From NCBI GenBank assembly GCA_932294295.1, contig OW028580.1, forward strand, positions 6,424,874-6,488,873: a DNA stretch of 64,000 nt, written 5' to 3'. Source of the DNA: Alitta virens (taxonomy: Eukaryota > Annelida > Polychaeta > Phyllodocida > Nereididae). Position 1 is the first letter of the stretch. Every line of letters starts with the position of its first letter. The position numbers and the translations under genes are program-made. Shown here piece by piece: positions 1-10,611 of the stretch. The notes under the pieces were generated by a model that saw only the letters and a program-made list of their open reading frames with translations, searched no databases and had not been told where the DNA came from.

Positions 1-290
1 ACATTACTACTGTCAGTCTGTCCGTTTTCATCTCTCTTACAGTTGTCTGTATGTATCGGCTAGTTTATATCTCCTTAACCCTGTCTGTATGTCTGTACCA
101 GTCATGGAAAATGTATGCCCCACAGTTGTCTGTATATGTCTGCCATCTCTTTATCTATAACTCATGTATGTCCATGCCTGTCAATAGAACTATTTTTGTA
201 CTGTAGATGAAAGCTGTTTTATCCCAGCTGTCTATCTATTCTTACTGTATGTCTTTCCTTGCATGATCTATCTGCTTATATAGCACAAGC
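1..290. repeat. Degenerate TGTCTGTATGTC-rich simple repeat
   Basis: The first 290 bases are dominated by imperfect TGTC/TGTATG units separated by short unique spacers. The texture is like 24690-25250, suggesting decayed (GTCT)n microsatellite rather than coding sequence. No open frame of interest. Confidence 0.5.
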
Positions 291-399
291 TGTTTTTCCC
301 AGCATCCTGTCTGCATTATAATTTTTTCCTGTTTTCTTTTTCCTCTCAGCTCATCCTATATCCTGCCACCCCCCCCCCCCCTTCCACGTCTTTTCGTTG

Positions 400-765
400 C
401 CTTCCGGGTAAATCAATTAGGCCAAGTAATTATATTAGCCATGAACGGTGTAATTGGTGAGGAAATTTAATTAACATCACAGGAATGTAGAGGCTTTTTT
501 TCCAGGCTGCCATCTTTTTACATACAGTATCACAGGAAATTTGAATCAATATTTATGCCTCATGAATGGCCAACTGTCAGCAAGCACCGGAGTGGAAGTT
601 ATTTAAACTTTCATCAGAGAGCCACCCTCTCTGAATTTTCCATTACCCGGGGGGCAAAAGTACACAGCGCACGGGAAGAGTGATTAAATTAGAAACACAT
701 TTTACCCCCTAAGTAGAGAGAGACTGCCTGGCATTATCGTACACAGAGATAATTGAGCTTTTATG
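400..765. promoter_or_regulatory. Candidate conserved non-coding island (homeodomain-core rich)
   Basis: Complex, non-repetitive sequence between two microsatellites, with many TAATT/ATTA cores (near 413-430, 449-474, 684-690) and balanced base composition around 560-680. This texture is typical of developmental enhancers. Inference only; cross-species conservation is the decisive test. Confidence 0.2.
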
Positions 766-1041
766 CCATGTTTTGTATGTATGGAACAGTAGTGGAAATT
801 GACACTGGGCTGGGAGTAAGGCAATGAATTTGAAATTATTGCATTGGTGGACAATATCAAGCTCTGGAAATACGGTGTCTTTCTTTTTTCTTTTTTTTTT
901 ATCAATTTCTTTCAAAACTAGTAGCATATTCTCGCACTACAGAAACAGCTCAAAATACAGGATAACATCACTGTTAAGAACACCCATTGGCATCACTGAA
1001 ATGCATGGTCGTTATATCAAGGTTATAGTTACCCCAGAATA

Positions 1042-1048
1042 CTATCTT

Positions 1049-1081
<33 letters not shown>

Positions 1082-1092
1082 TTGTCTATCTA

Positions 1093-1153
<61 letters not shown>

Positions 1154-1348
1154 GTCTATCTGTCTATCTGTCTATCTATCTGTCTATCTCTCTATCTGTC
1201 TATCTATCTATCTGTCTGTCTGTCTATCCTATCTATCTAGCTTTCTGTCTATCTAGCTATCCTATCTATCCATCTATCCATTTATCCATTTATCCATCTA
1301 TCCATCTATCTATCCATCTATCTCTATCTATCTGTATATATATCTATC
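1042..1348. repeat. (TATC)n microsatellite with internal (TA)n
   Basis: TATC/TGTC tetranucleotide array interrupted by a (TA)n run at about 1095-1150, then degenerate TCCA/TATC units. The tetramer keeps frames open, so apparent Ser/Ile/Tyr/Leu repeats here are not proteins. Confidence 0.95.
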
Positions 1349-1643
1349 GAAATTGTCTAAATACTGGGTGATTTTAATACTGATGTTATATTGTACAATT
1401 AGCTTTTAATGTAGCAACAGGAGCTCTTAATTAATTCGGAATTATGTTAGAGAGCATTATTTTAAATATCAATGATGCATGGGTTCTACAAATATCAATT
1501 ATACGAGTATAATTCAATTCATATATGTGTTTTTGGTTTATGCCAGAATCATTTCCATGTCGTTAAATTTAAATTTCTTTAAATACAACAAAACTGGCAA
1601 TTATTTAAACTGAAACTCAATACAAAAAGGACGCCTCTCTCTC

Positions 1644-1716
1644 AAGACAACCTCGCATTTAAGATCACCATATTCTGGGTTCTTACTATTACATTTTACC
1701 TGGCTATTAAGACCAC
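1644..1716 (+). mobile_element. Tigger-like palindromic module (left-type arms)
   Basis: Contains ACCTCGCATTTAAGATCACC and, about 45 bp on, CTATTAAGACCACC. These are diverged copies of the dispersed module described at 5000-5082. Confidence 0.4.
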
Positions 1717-2132
1717 CACTGCTATGGCCGGAATACATACACCACTAGTATGCATAATGCTGAATATTTCTACAATAAAGTGAACTAGTAATCTTACTAA
1801 GGACACTGAATTATTAACACAGAAAGCCTAATAAAGCTGATTGAAGCTCATTGGCGCATCACTGAATTACATTACATCATGGTCTGTTCACATCAATGGA
1901 ATTATTGAGTAATCATAAATCCAGCTAGGTACATCTATGAATAATTTACCTAAAGCCCTGGCGCTCCAAACCTATTAGCATAATATAACATAAGCAAAAC
2001 GTTGCTACCACATCATGGAGAATATAGACAGACAGACGCTTGGCAGATATAGAGAAATACTCATCAGACAGACAAACACAGATATATATACAGAAGTAGA
2101 GGATTATAGAAAGAATACAGAAATACAGAGTG

Positions 2133-2555
2133 GTCTATCTATCTATCTACCTATCTATCTATCTGTCTATCTATCTATCTATCTATCTATCTCTATCTAT
2201 CTGTCTATCTATCTATCTATCTGTCTATCTGTCTATCTGTCTATCTATCTACCTATCTATCTATCCATCTATCTATCTACCTATCTATCTGTCTATCTAT
2301 CTATCTGTCTATCTATCTCTGTTTATCTATCTATCTATCTGTATGTCTATCTATCTATCTATCTGTCTATCTGTCTATCTATCTACCTATCTACCTATCT
2401 ATCTATCTGTCTACCTGTCTATCTGTCTACCTATTTATCTATCTATCTATCTATCTATTTACCAATCTATATATCTATATGTTTATCTATCTGTCTATCT
2501 ATGCTATCTATCTACATATCTACATATCCACATATCTGTCTATCTATCTATCTAT
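2133..2555. repeat. (TATC/TGTC/TACC)n microsatellite
   Basis: About 420 bp of tetranucleotide array with interspersed TGTC, TACC and CATA variants. Two overlapping frames stay open only because of the repeat. Confidence 0.97.
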
Positions 2556-2952
2556 TGTACGTAAAGAACAATCATAGATCTGTGCAGCAAAAAAAAAAAC
2601 AAGTTCATTTCGATACCATCTGGTTTGCTAAAAACAGGGGCTACTGCAATTTTTATCCTATATGCTGAATAGTTAATGCATCCAAACTTGCTTAATGCCG
2701 TTATCGCATGACTGATGACGGTGCATCATGCCCACACAACGTTTTTACGTCGATGCTAGAGCGTCATGCTAATTAATAAACTGCAGTGAATAAGGTTATA
2801 ACTCTCCACCAGGATACTGATCCAACCAGTGCAGGTTTGGTGCGGATTAGGCAACTACCTGGTTGGGAATGTCCTATATTTGCCCGATGGTTTATGAAGG
2901 TTGCATTGCGGCTAATGTAGTTTCCATTTAGTCAAATTCAGCATAAATGGCC
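2556..2952. other. Unlabelled AT-rich stretch
   Basis: Single-copy-looking sequence with no supportable exon, RNA or repeat. Confidence 0.4.
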
Positions 2953-3272
2953 AAAGTCTTTTCACTGAGCAGCCCTGAATTCAGCAAGACATAAGTCTTT
3001 CTTCTCCTCTTCAAACTCATTTTGCTTTTCAGATATAGAAAACCATAACCCACAGATTCAATAAATATAAATTTCTCAGGGAAATAACAGAAATCAATTG
3101 AATGATAAGATGTCAAATAAACATTAAAATGCACTAAAAATACTGCTGCTTGGATGCACTTTGCTTCAGCCAATCACAGTCAAGGGCGGCAACTTTTTCA
3201 GCCAATAGAATTGCAGTATTTTGTGGTAGCCACCTGGTGGAAATATTAAGAAGCTGCCGTGAAAATCCACTA
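2953..3272 (-). mobile_element. MITE-B copy 1
   Basis: Reverse-strand copy of the family at 5956, 14479, 47531 and 48197. Shared landmarks are the GTCTTTTCACTGAGCAG end, GACATAAGTCTTTC, AGCCAATAGAATTGCAGTATT, CCACCTGGTGG, and GAAAATCCACTA at the other end. The terminal inverted repeat (TAGTGGATTTTCAC against TAGAGTCTTTTCAC in better copies) marks a non-autonomous DNA transposon. It directly abuts a SINE-2 copy at 3274. Confidence 0.8.
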
Positions 3273-3273
3273 G

Positions 3274-3562
3274 TCCACACTGCCCGGCTCTGCTGGTTTG
3301 ATCCCTGGCCCGGGCACTCTTCATGAGCTACATCCCAGCAGCTGGATGTCAATCGCATGAGATGTTAAATTGGAGGTGCCTTGTACTCGGCCTCTATGCT
3401 GAGACATAAAAAAATACCCCACCCATCGGTAAATGTGTAAAATGGTGTGGATTCAAAGCCTTTTCATCTCATCATTACATCTGACTCTGGTAGCTGATGC
3501 TGGTCATATAAGCTGACTCGCTTCAGACCAAGCAGCATTGAGACATAAACATAGACATAAAA
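3274..3562 (+). mobile_element. SINE-2 copy 1
   Basis: The tRNA-like head is truncated, but the B-box-like GGTTTGATCCC and the CGGGCACTCTTCATGAGC segment are clear. The body follows: TGCCTTGTACTCGG, GGTAAATGTGTAA, TGGTGTGGA, ATCTCATCATTACATC, CATATAAGCTGACT. The tail is CATTGAGACATAAACATAGACAT. It matches at least ten other copies in the window. Confidence 0.85.
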
Positions 3563-3782
3563 GATGGAGTGTGATCAGTGACTTACTTACTTTCTTACAT
3601 TTCCATATTGTCTACCACAGTAGATGATATAAGCCGTATTTCTATATTGTTTATCACAATCTTTGCTTAGTACTTTTTGTCATGATTATTTGTCCACTTA
3701 GTTACTTCTTTGATTAGTTTATTACTTAGTTGATTACTGGTTTGCTAATATCTAATATGGCTTACTCGAAAATTTAGAGAAA

Positions 3783-3783
<1 letters not shown>

Positions 3784-3814
<31 letters not shown>

Positions 3815-3867
3815 GACTGACTGACTGACTGACTGACTGACTTACTTACTTACTGACGTGCTGACTG

Positions 3868-3898
<31 letters not shown>

Positions 3899-4080
3899 GA
3901 CTGACTGACTGACTGACTGACTGACTGACTGACTGACTGACTGACTGCCTGACTGACTTACTTACTTATTTACTGACTGACTTACTTACTTACTCACTTA
4001 CTGACTCACTTACTTACTTACTGACTGACTGACTCACTTACTTACTGACTCACTTACTCACTGAGTCTGACTGAGTCTGA
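3784..4080. repeat. (TTAC/TGAC)n microsatellite
   Basis: Blocks of ACTT tetramer alternate with blocks of ACTG tetramer over about 300 bp, ending in CTGAGT units. Block switching implies spread of a point variant through slippage. Confidence 0.95.
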
Positions 4081-4383
4081 CCATGCCAATAAAATCTGAT
4101 TCTTTTCTCAGAACATATATTTTGGCAAATGTTCTGTAAGTTTCCAGAGACTCTGAGACATATACTCCAAACATATCGACAAACAAAGCATGGCATAATC
4201 CCATAAGGCAGAAAAGCACTACACTGACAGCATTTAAATTCTTAAATACCACCAAGGGTAGTTCTATGCTTCAAGGAATTCTTGCGCAAGGATCTTAAGC
4301 TTTGTTGTGACAAATAGTCCGCAGATCACAGGCGTAGGAAGACAAATGTGAGCTTCGACTTCCGTTCCTAAATTATGCAACGC

Positions 4384-4397
4384 CCGCTAGATGTCGC
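4384..4397 (+). promoter_or_regulatory. CTCF-like motif
   Basis: CCGCTAGATGTCGC differs from the bilaterian CTCF core (CCASYAGRKGGCRS) at two positions. Motif match only. Confidence 0.2.
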
Positions 4398-4462
4398 TGC
4401 CTGTTTCCTGTGGAATTTTGTTTCCGCAAAGAGAGCAGCCATGTTTTGTGGTTATGTCTTAG

Positions 4463-4836
4463 AATAAATTAAGTAAAATATTGTCTTGGAATAAATTAAG
4501 TAAAATATTGTCTTGGAATAAATTAAGTAAAATATTGTCTTGGAATAAGTTAAGTAAAATATTGTCTTGGAATAAATTAAGTCAAATATTGTCTTGGAAT
4601 AAATTAAGTAAAATATTGTCTTGGAATAAATTAAGTAAAATATTGTCTTGGAATAAATTAAGTAAAATATTGTCTTGGAATAAGTTAAGTAAAATATTGT
4701 CTTGGAATAAATTAATACAAATATTGTCTTGGAATAAATTAAGTAAAATATTGTCTTGGAATAAGTTAAGTAAAATATTGTCTTGGAATAAATTAAGTAA
4801 AATATTGTCTTAGAATAAATTAAGTAAAATATTGTC
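4463..4836. repeat. 27-bp minisatellite, about 14 copies
   Basis: Unit AATAAATTAAGTAAAATATT plus GTCTTGG, period exactly 27, for example at 4463 and 4490. Edge copies read GTCTTAG, several copies have AAGTTAAG, and one near 4710 reads TTAATACAAAT. Because 27 is a multiple of three and the unit lacks in-frame stops, both strands show repetitive open frames. Nothing else suggests they are translated. Confidence 0.97.
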
Positions 4837-4999
4837 AAATTTCTTGTAATGGAGTAAATACGATCATAAAAGTACATCTGAGTCCGAAATTCGATTGTCC
4901 ACTAGTCTCATGGAGGAGTTGTTTTTTATTTTTTTCTTCTTTTGTTTTTGTCTCATTGTGATTACAAAGTGATCTTAGTATATGATCCGTTAAGAGCAA

Positions 5000-5082
5000 A
5001 ACCTCGCTATTAAGACCACCATTGGCCTTGGGTGGAAGTTTTGTGCCTTTTAAAATGGTGAGGTGTTCTTAATAGTGAGGTA
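5000..5082. mobile_element. Tigger-like palindromic module, both arms
   Basis: Left arm ACCTCGCTATTAAGACCACC and right arm AGGTGTTCTTAATAGTGAGGT are imperfect inverted repeats around a short spacer. Copies occur in both orientations through the window. The best-preserved (63023-63200) ends in TACTGTG...CACTGTA, like Tigger/pogo-type MITEs with TA targets. Family assignment is inference. Confidence 0.65.
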
Positions 5083-5088
5083 CATACA

Positions 5089-5220
5089 CACATGGCCAAT
5101 TATGCCACGAGCGTTTTCCATGCGTTTATCCAAATGCATCATTATAATTAGCTAAAAACCATGCATTTCCATGCGTTTATCCTTCTCATGGAAAACACAC
5201 GTGGCACATTTGGCCATGTA
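5089..5220. mobile_element. Foldback MITE copy 1
   Basis: Begins ACATGGCCAATTATGCCACG and ends CGTGGCACATTTGGCCATGT, so the ends pair. Internal GCGTTTTCCATGCGTTTATCC and its inverse give a long hairpin. Other copies are at 36474, 49397 and 50143. It lies seven bases after a Tigger-like module. Confidence 0.85.
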
Positions 5221-5809
5221 GAATGGCTATGATATGATAGTAGTAGGCCTTAGTAATTTATGACAGAAAGAAATATTTGTCCAACATAACAATGTTTTGA
5301 AATTCACATAAAAAATATGTGAAAATGTATATTTGTACACACATGTAATATTCATGTATCGTCAAAATTTGGTGCTTTTAATTCCTAATAGAGAATTTAT
5401 ATTATGCGGGTCACTTTTCAATTGTATTTTCTTGGGGAAAGTATCAGTTTCTCTGACCACATTTATCAAGTGTCTCACTGACCAGTGTCCAGTGGTTCTT
5501 AAGGGGTAGTAACCATTGATCCAGTGACTTAATTGCACTGCCCAGGGATCAATATGTTGCTAGTCATTAAGAGTTATGGTTGACCATGAGAGGCACTTCT
5601 TGAATGTTAACAGCTCCTACCCACAGAATTAGGTCCCATGGTGGAGTGGTACTATGGTCAGGATGTAAATATGATTTATCGGTGTGATTTATGGTGAAAA
5701 AGTAATATGTGATGGTGGTTATATAAAATAAAATGCTGACTGTAGTAAGTAGTTATCATTGTCATGGGTTATTGCTTATAGTTATAGCTAGTTCCGTTGA
5801 AGAAGGTGA

Positions 5810-5950
5810 GGGCCCAGCTCAGTGGTAGCACGCTGGGCTGCCAGCCACTGGGTCCCGGGTTCAATTCCCGGTCGAGCCCTATGTTGGATGGCTGTTTCAT
5901 CCATCATCTCATTGCCATCGCCCCTGCCTGAATGGCATATACATGTGGTT
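5810..5950 (+). mobile_element. SINE-1 copy 1 (tRNA-derived)
   Basis: GGGCCCAGCTCAGTGGTAGC forms a Pol III A box and GGGTTCAATTCCC a B box at tRNA-like spacing. The family body follows: GTTGGATGGCTGTTTCATCC, CATCTCATTGCCAT, CCTGCCTG. It lacks tRNA-like folding at the 3' side, so it is a SINE and not a tRNA gene. A MITE-B copy starts at 5956, removing its 3' part. Confidence 0.88.
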
Positions 5951-5955
5951 TGAAA

Positions 5956-6257
5956 TAGTGGATTTTCACTGAAGGTTCTCTATATTTCCACCAGGTGGCT
6001 ATGACAGAATACTGCAATTCTATTGGCTGAAAAAGGTCCCGCCCTTAGCTGTGATTGGCTGAAACAAAGTGCATCCAAGCAGTAGTATTTTTAGTGCATT
6101 TTAATGTATATTTGACACCTTATCATTCAGTTGTTTTTTGTTATTTTTCTGAGAAAGTCATATTCATTGAATACGTCTGAAAAGCAAAATGAGCAATAAG
6201 AGCAGAGGAAAGACTTATGTCCTGTTGAATTCAGGGCTGCTCAGTGAAAAGACTACT
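5956..6257 (+). mobile_element. MITE-B copy 2
   Basis: Starts TAGTGGATTTTCACTGAAGG and ends CAGTGAAAAGACTA; the ends are inverted repeats. It carries TTTCCACCAGGTGGCTATGA, TTCTATTGGCTGAAAA, and GTGATTGGCTGAA (two CCAAT-box-like ATTGGCTG sites), with no ORF. Confidence 0.88.
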
Positions 6258-7050
6258 ACTTACTTGATATAGTTTGTGGTGTTCATTCATACGCCGCATA
6301 GCACTAGTGTTACACATGTTTATTTCAGTAGTTTGGGTTTTGTACTACTATTTGAACGTCTAATCCTCCCTTTTAAAACACTAAATAAAATTATTTTCTT
6401 TACCATAGTGATAATATGCAGTTTAACTCCACAATGTATAAGATATAGTTTTTTAGCAATGCAAAAGTTCTAGTTATGATCAGTATCATTCTTTGATATT
6501 GAAATGATTTAGGTGTTATATTTACAATGGAAAATAGGGCAAAAATATTCCTTTCATTGCAACAATGTGCGTTCAGTGTTGCTTTTTTCGCTCACATTTC
6601 TGTCATTTACACTGGCATAATAGTTCTTTAACTCAAACACATTATTTTCTGTCTCTCCAAACATCATATACAAACAGCAAAACATTGAGTGATAGACTTT
6701 GGCATCTAAGTTCTTGTTTTCTGTCCGGGGGACACAATCTAAAAGTATTTCATCTTTTCTGGCGATTTTAGGGGACACAGGTTGATGGGTCAAGGTCATG
6801 GAGATCACCCAAGGTTATTTGCCTGACCAGAACTGACCAGAGGTCAGTGGCTGAAAGGACAGGGGCCAGTTCTTCATCTTGATCAGAGATAGCCAGTGGG
6901 CAAGCCATTGTCCAGCGCTGACAGAGCGGAGTTTGATTAGGAGTGCTTTGGCCACTGGTCACCTAAGGGGAGGGGGGGGGGGGGTAGATGGTTGGTATCT
7001 GGTTTAGGTAGACCTTTAGGAATTGCAAGTACAGTAAAGTCTTCCTGATA
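6258..7050. other. AT-rich stretch, no gene supported
   Basis: Short open frames here show no domain, and no splice-bounded GC-richer exon is visible. A G run sits at about 6967-6984. Confidence 0.4.
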
Positions 7051-7053
7051 AAC

Positions 7054-7128
7054 CATCCATCTATCTATCTCTCTATCTATCTATCTCTCTAGCTATTCTA
7101 GCTATCTATCTATCTATCCATCTATCTG
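7054..7128. repeat. (TCTA)n microsatellite
   Basis: Short TCTA/TCTC tetranucleotide array. Confidence 0.9.
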
Positions 7129-7179
7129 ATATATTGTTTTAGTCACATAATAGCCTTTGTGCTAGTGTTTATTGTTATT

Positions 7180-7226
7180 TTATTGTGACTCTAAATAAAG
7201 ATTATTATTATTATTATTATTATATT
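7180..7226 (+). mobile_element. LINE-type 3' end with (ATT)n tail
   Basis: CTAAATAAAG followed at once by (ATT)n. A polyadenylation-like signal fused to a short tandem tail is typical of poly(A)-less LINE 3' ends. Too short for family assignment. Confidence 0.4.
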
Positions 7227-7554
7227 ATACCTTGGAAGCATATAATATAGGCAATGGTGAATCACACATGAAATGTTGAATATGTTCATTCTAGGGAAAC
7301 TATCTATATTAATATATCTAAGTTATATCTGTAGTTACAAGTCTAATGTTATCCACAAAACATATGTGCAGTGGTTGCGAATATATACAGCAAGGAGCTT
7401 CACTGGTGCCAATACATGTTTTCAGTGCAAACGGATCAATGTGCTGTTCAACATCTACAAATGCAGCCGCAGCTGCAGCAGTACCTAGCAAGCAGCAAGC
7501 AGCAAATACAGTATGTGCAAATGCAGTGTTAGCTGTCCCTCCTGTCTATCATAT

Positions 7555-7740
7555 TACTGTCACGCGCGATGCCGCAGCCACAGAGACACAAAAGCGTCAA
7601 TTTCGCCACGTGGACGCCATATTGGATGGTTCGCCATAATACGCCCCCTTGCCCGCTATGCAGCCCACTCCCCAACCGCCAAGAGCGGTACACAGCTCCG
7701 TCTTATAGTGACGCTAATGAAAATACAAGGCCCATGATCT
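7555..7740. other. GC-richer island, no recognised product
   Basis: Markedly richer in G+C than its flanks, with CACGTG (7602-7607) and a YY1-like GCCATATTGG (near 7616). Overlapping open frames exist in all three forward frames with no recognisable domain. Better read as a candidate regulatory island than a gene. Confidence 0.25.
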
Positions 7741-8187
7741 TGCATGTCACACTAACAAGAGATGCAAAGGAGGAGATATGTCAGTTAAGCTTTCCATTGT
7801 GTTGTGGCGGGTTGTATCTGACTGTACCTTCCCTCAGATGCGTAATGGGTTTCTTCACAGCTTTTTAAACAGCTTAAGGAGAGTAAATATTCCGCGACCG
7901 GGTTATGAACACTGCTATGACACCCTGAACCTATAACCATGTCTATACTGAAATAGATATGTGTCAGTTCATTGGTTGAGCAGATCTATACATGCTATAG
8001 TTAATGGCTAGTAAAACTCAAAAATGAATATTTACATGTTTTTGGTCGGATCTCTCGTTCGCAATTACTTATGTTTTCTGTCTTTCCAATGACAAGTTTT
8101 TGACTTCTTGTCATCATAATTTCACGGTTAGTATTTGATAATTATTTCAGTTGTGTCATTATCATTTCAAAAGTTAAGGTTTGCCTA

Positions 8188-8195
8188 TGACGTCA
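8188..8195. promoter_or_regulatory. CRE palindrome TGACGTCA
   Basis: Perfect 8-bp CREB/ATF consensus. One of ten in the window. Confidence 0.3.
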
Positions 8196-8438
8196 TCCAT
8201 GCAACAATGGTGTAGTGACATCATCTTATTGTGTTTTTTATGCACTGCTGTGGTAGGCCCTGTTACATTTTCTCCCCAATTGGCGATGCATTATACTTCG
8301 TGTTTTTGGGGCAATTTAATTACTCACCCATGGGGTAAATGTGATCTCAGTACAATAAAATGCATTACATTGTAATACATTATAATACAATAAAATACAA
8401 TACAGTTGGAAACATCACCTACGTGTCGACAATACATA

Positions 8439-8652
8439 CACTCGGCAACAGTGAAATTCGCCACAACAACGAGATTCGCCACCCGTAATAAAGTGCAATA
8501 AACATTTATTAGATGTCTGTTGGGGTGACAGAGTATTGTCTATTATATAAACAATTAGTTTTGTAACAAATGATGAACTTGCGAGGTGTATAATTGAGTA
8601 TTAGGGGGGTGGCGAATCTCGTTGTCGTGGCGAATTTCACTGTCGCCGAGTG
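8439..8652. mobile_element. MITE with about 46-bp terminal inverted repeats
   Basis: Left end CACTCGGCAACAGTGAAATT continues GCCAC...GAGATTCGCCACCC. The right end is its near-perfect reverse complement, ending TGTCGCCGAGTG. Total 214 bp, no coding capacity. A target duplication is not clear (flanks acata / atgca). Only copy in the window. Confidence 0.88.
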
Positions 8653-8654
8653 AT

Positions 8655-9375
8655 GCACACAAATGATGAGCAATTAGGCCTACTATTGCAAATGATCGCA
8701 GGTTGCACCAGTTTGTACTAATTAATTAATTTCATAAATAAATAGTTTGTTCAAATAATGCTTTAGCAGCAATCACGTAAGTGCTGTCGTCACTCAGGTG
8801 ATGTCGCAAACTGTACAAGAAAACATAATCTAAACTTTCGTTAGATGACATTCCCTGAGAGTCAATGACATCTCTGGGACAGACTCAACTGATTCTTTGA
8901 TCTTAGTTGATTATATTGAAGGGTTTTTTTTCTTGATTTGAACTCATGACCCACATAGCTGGGAGGAGAGAGATCAAAAGATTGAAAGACACTTAAAGTG
9001 TAATGAACCCTGCAACGGAAATGGGACTGTGATTGGCTTCCGCCGGAAATGGAAGACCCTGGTTGTCCCTTCCAGGCAGGTGGGACGCCTAAGACTTGAA
9101 AGTGACAGGTTTTGGTTAAATGAATTCATTGAGGCAAGAGTTTTGCTGGCAAACTTCTTAGTTTGACTTCAGAATGTCATTCAGTGTCTGGGTGTATTTG
9201 TATATATTCTTTGGTTATTTATCGATTTATTTATTTATTTAGGCCGAGTTTTTACAGGGAAATTACCTTTGTATGTGGTGTTCCAGTGAGGTGGCCGTAT
9301 TAATGAGATCAGCTATAATGCGAACGCCTATGTATGGACAATTTTTCTGTGCTCTTAATAAGGTCACTGAAAACT
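8655..9375. other. AT-rich stretch with a small ETS-like palindrome
   Basis: No gene is supported. Near 9045-9056, GATTGGCTTCCGCCGGAAAT combines a CCAAT-box core with TTCC-GCC-GGAA. Confidence 0.3.
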
Positions 9376-9378
9376 TTG

Positions 9379-9404
9379 CTCGGGCACTCTTCATGAGCTA
9401 CATC
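9379..9404 (+). mobile_element. SINE-2 copy 2, 5' fragment
   Basis: CTCGGGCACTCTTCATGAGC and the following TACATCT match the SINE-2 head/body junction. The element is then interrupted by LINE-tail sequence and resumes at 9753. Confidence 0.75.
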
Positions 9405-9405
9405 T

Positions 9406-9640
9406 TAAATTCAATCCAATTCAATTCAAAAGGTTTATTGACCATGTTTAATAGTAATAACAACTTCAACTGCTTGACTAGTATATGGTGGCCTGATGCC
9501 TGGAGGCATATTTGACCTTAACCAATAAAGCATACAATATTTGTAAAAATTACAAGAATCAATGACATAATACAGAGCATTATGAAAACAATATTAACAA
9601 TTAAGTAGATGATTAGTAACTAAAGACACATTTTTAATAT
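9406..9640 (-). mobile_element. LINE tail (TTGAA-type), 5'-truncated
   Basis: On the minus strand the end reads GGTCAATAAACC, then TTTTGAATTGAATTGGATTG. That is a polyadenylation-type signal followed by a TTGAA-like tail, as in poly(A)-less LINEs. No coding remnant recognised. It interrupts a SINE-2 copy. Confidence 0.55.
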
Positions 9641-9752
9641 ATATATATATATAAACTTTTATTGACAAATCCATATCAAAAAGATACATGCGTCATAGTT
9701 ATTTAATAATAATATTTAAGGTTAGTACCAATAATCAGAAAATCTATAATAG
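9641..9752 (-). mobile_element. LINE-B tail (TA-type)
   Basis: On the minus strand, GATATGGATTTGTCAATAAAAG is followed by a (TA)n tract. The same ending occurs at 11542 and 34617, so it is one family, here reduced to 3' UTR. Confidence 0.6.
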
Positions 9753-9863
9753 AAAATTGGTGGTGCCTTGTACTCAGTGTCCATGTTGAGGCAAGTGAAA
9801 CCCCCCAACCATGTAGTAAATGTGTAACATGGTGTGAACACCAAGCCTTGTCATCTCATCAAT
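9753..9863 (+). mobile_element. SINE-2 copy 2, 3' fragment
   Basis: AAATTGGTGGTGCCTTGTAC through GTGTAACATGGTGTG and GTCATCTCATCAAT continue the element broken at 9404. About 20 bases between the fragments are missing relative to other copies. Confidence 0.75.
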
Positions 9864-10611
9864 GTGGCATTGAGGCAATAGGCCACACTGTACAAAGGAA
9901 ACAATCTATTCTCACCAGCAGAAGGCACCAAAAATATTGCAGCATTTTTCTGCTCGAAGCTTCTCACATCAAATACGATATTACTCTAAGTCTGGAAGCT
10001 GTGGCCCTAGACCAATTGAGCTTATATCAGATGTGCCTCCCTGGTGTCAAAGCCCTCTGCTATCTTATCTAAATTCATCACATTCTGATGGAATTCTTGG
10101 GTCAAATATATGTATACTTGGTGGAATTATACATGGCTAGAGCAGCCTGAATTTCTCAGAGGGGAATATTGATATAATGAAATGCACTGTTGCTTTAGCT
10201 TAGCAGTGTGGCTGTAGGAACAGATTCATGGATTGACAGACAGAAATGAATACACAGATAGATGAATCATGGACAGACAGAAATGGACCAAGACTACAAC
10301 AAACACAGACAAAGATATCATAGATTGGGTCTTAGCTTTTTAAAAACTACCTCAACAGTTTTTATGAACAAAGAACTTTGACTCACAATATATAGTTTCC
10401 ACCGTTCTTAAGGACATCTAAAGTGTATACAGCAAGAACAGGATCTTATGCATCATATGCATTCTTGGATATGAATTGGTTGAAAAATATTTCTGCTCAC
10501 CAAATTAAATGTCTATTTTATTCATACCCATATATATATATTGTCTTTGCCAGTCAGTGGAAACTTAGCCAATTATGTACTCGGTTATTTCACAAAAAGC
10601 TATTTGCACCG
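9864..10611. other. Unlabelled stretch
   Basis: A few GACAGACAGA units near 10235-10280. No exon or RNA supported. Confidence 0.35.

Noticed and set aside
1042..2564. Long Ser/Ile/Tyr/Leu-rich open frames
   Set aside because: Created by TATC tetramer arrays; no unique protein sequence. The same applies at 33526-33672 and 43502-43790.
3784..4080. Possible CRISPR-like array (also the 27-bp and 21-bp arrays)
   Set aside because: No unique spacers between repeats; these are tandem arrays in a eukaryotic genome.
4452..4877. Repetitive frames on both strands (FYLIYSKTI and WNKLSKILS units)
   Set aside because: The 27-bp minisatellite is a multiple of three; no start context, domain or flanking exon signals.
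5810..5880. tRNA gene
   Set aside because: A and B boxes are present, but the acceptor stem does not close and a conserved SINE body follows; other copies share that body. Same reasoning at 33962, 36240, 44868 and 52935.
7346..7868. Three overlapping plus-strand frames with poly-Ala and His/Arg-rich stretches
   Set aside because: Mutually overlapping frames in a GC-richer patch, no splice signals or domain.
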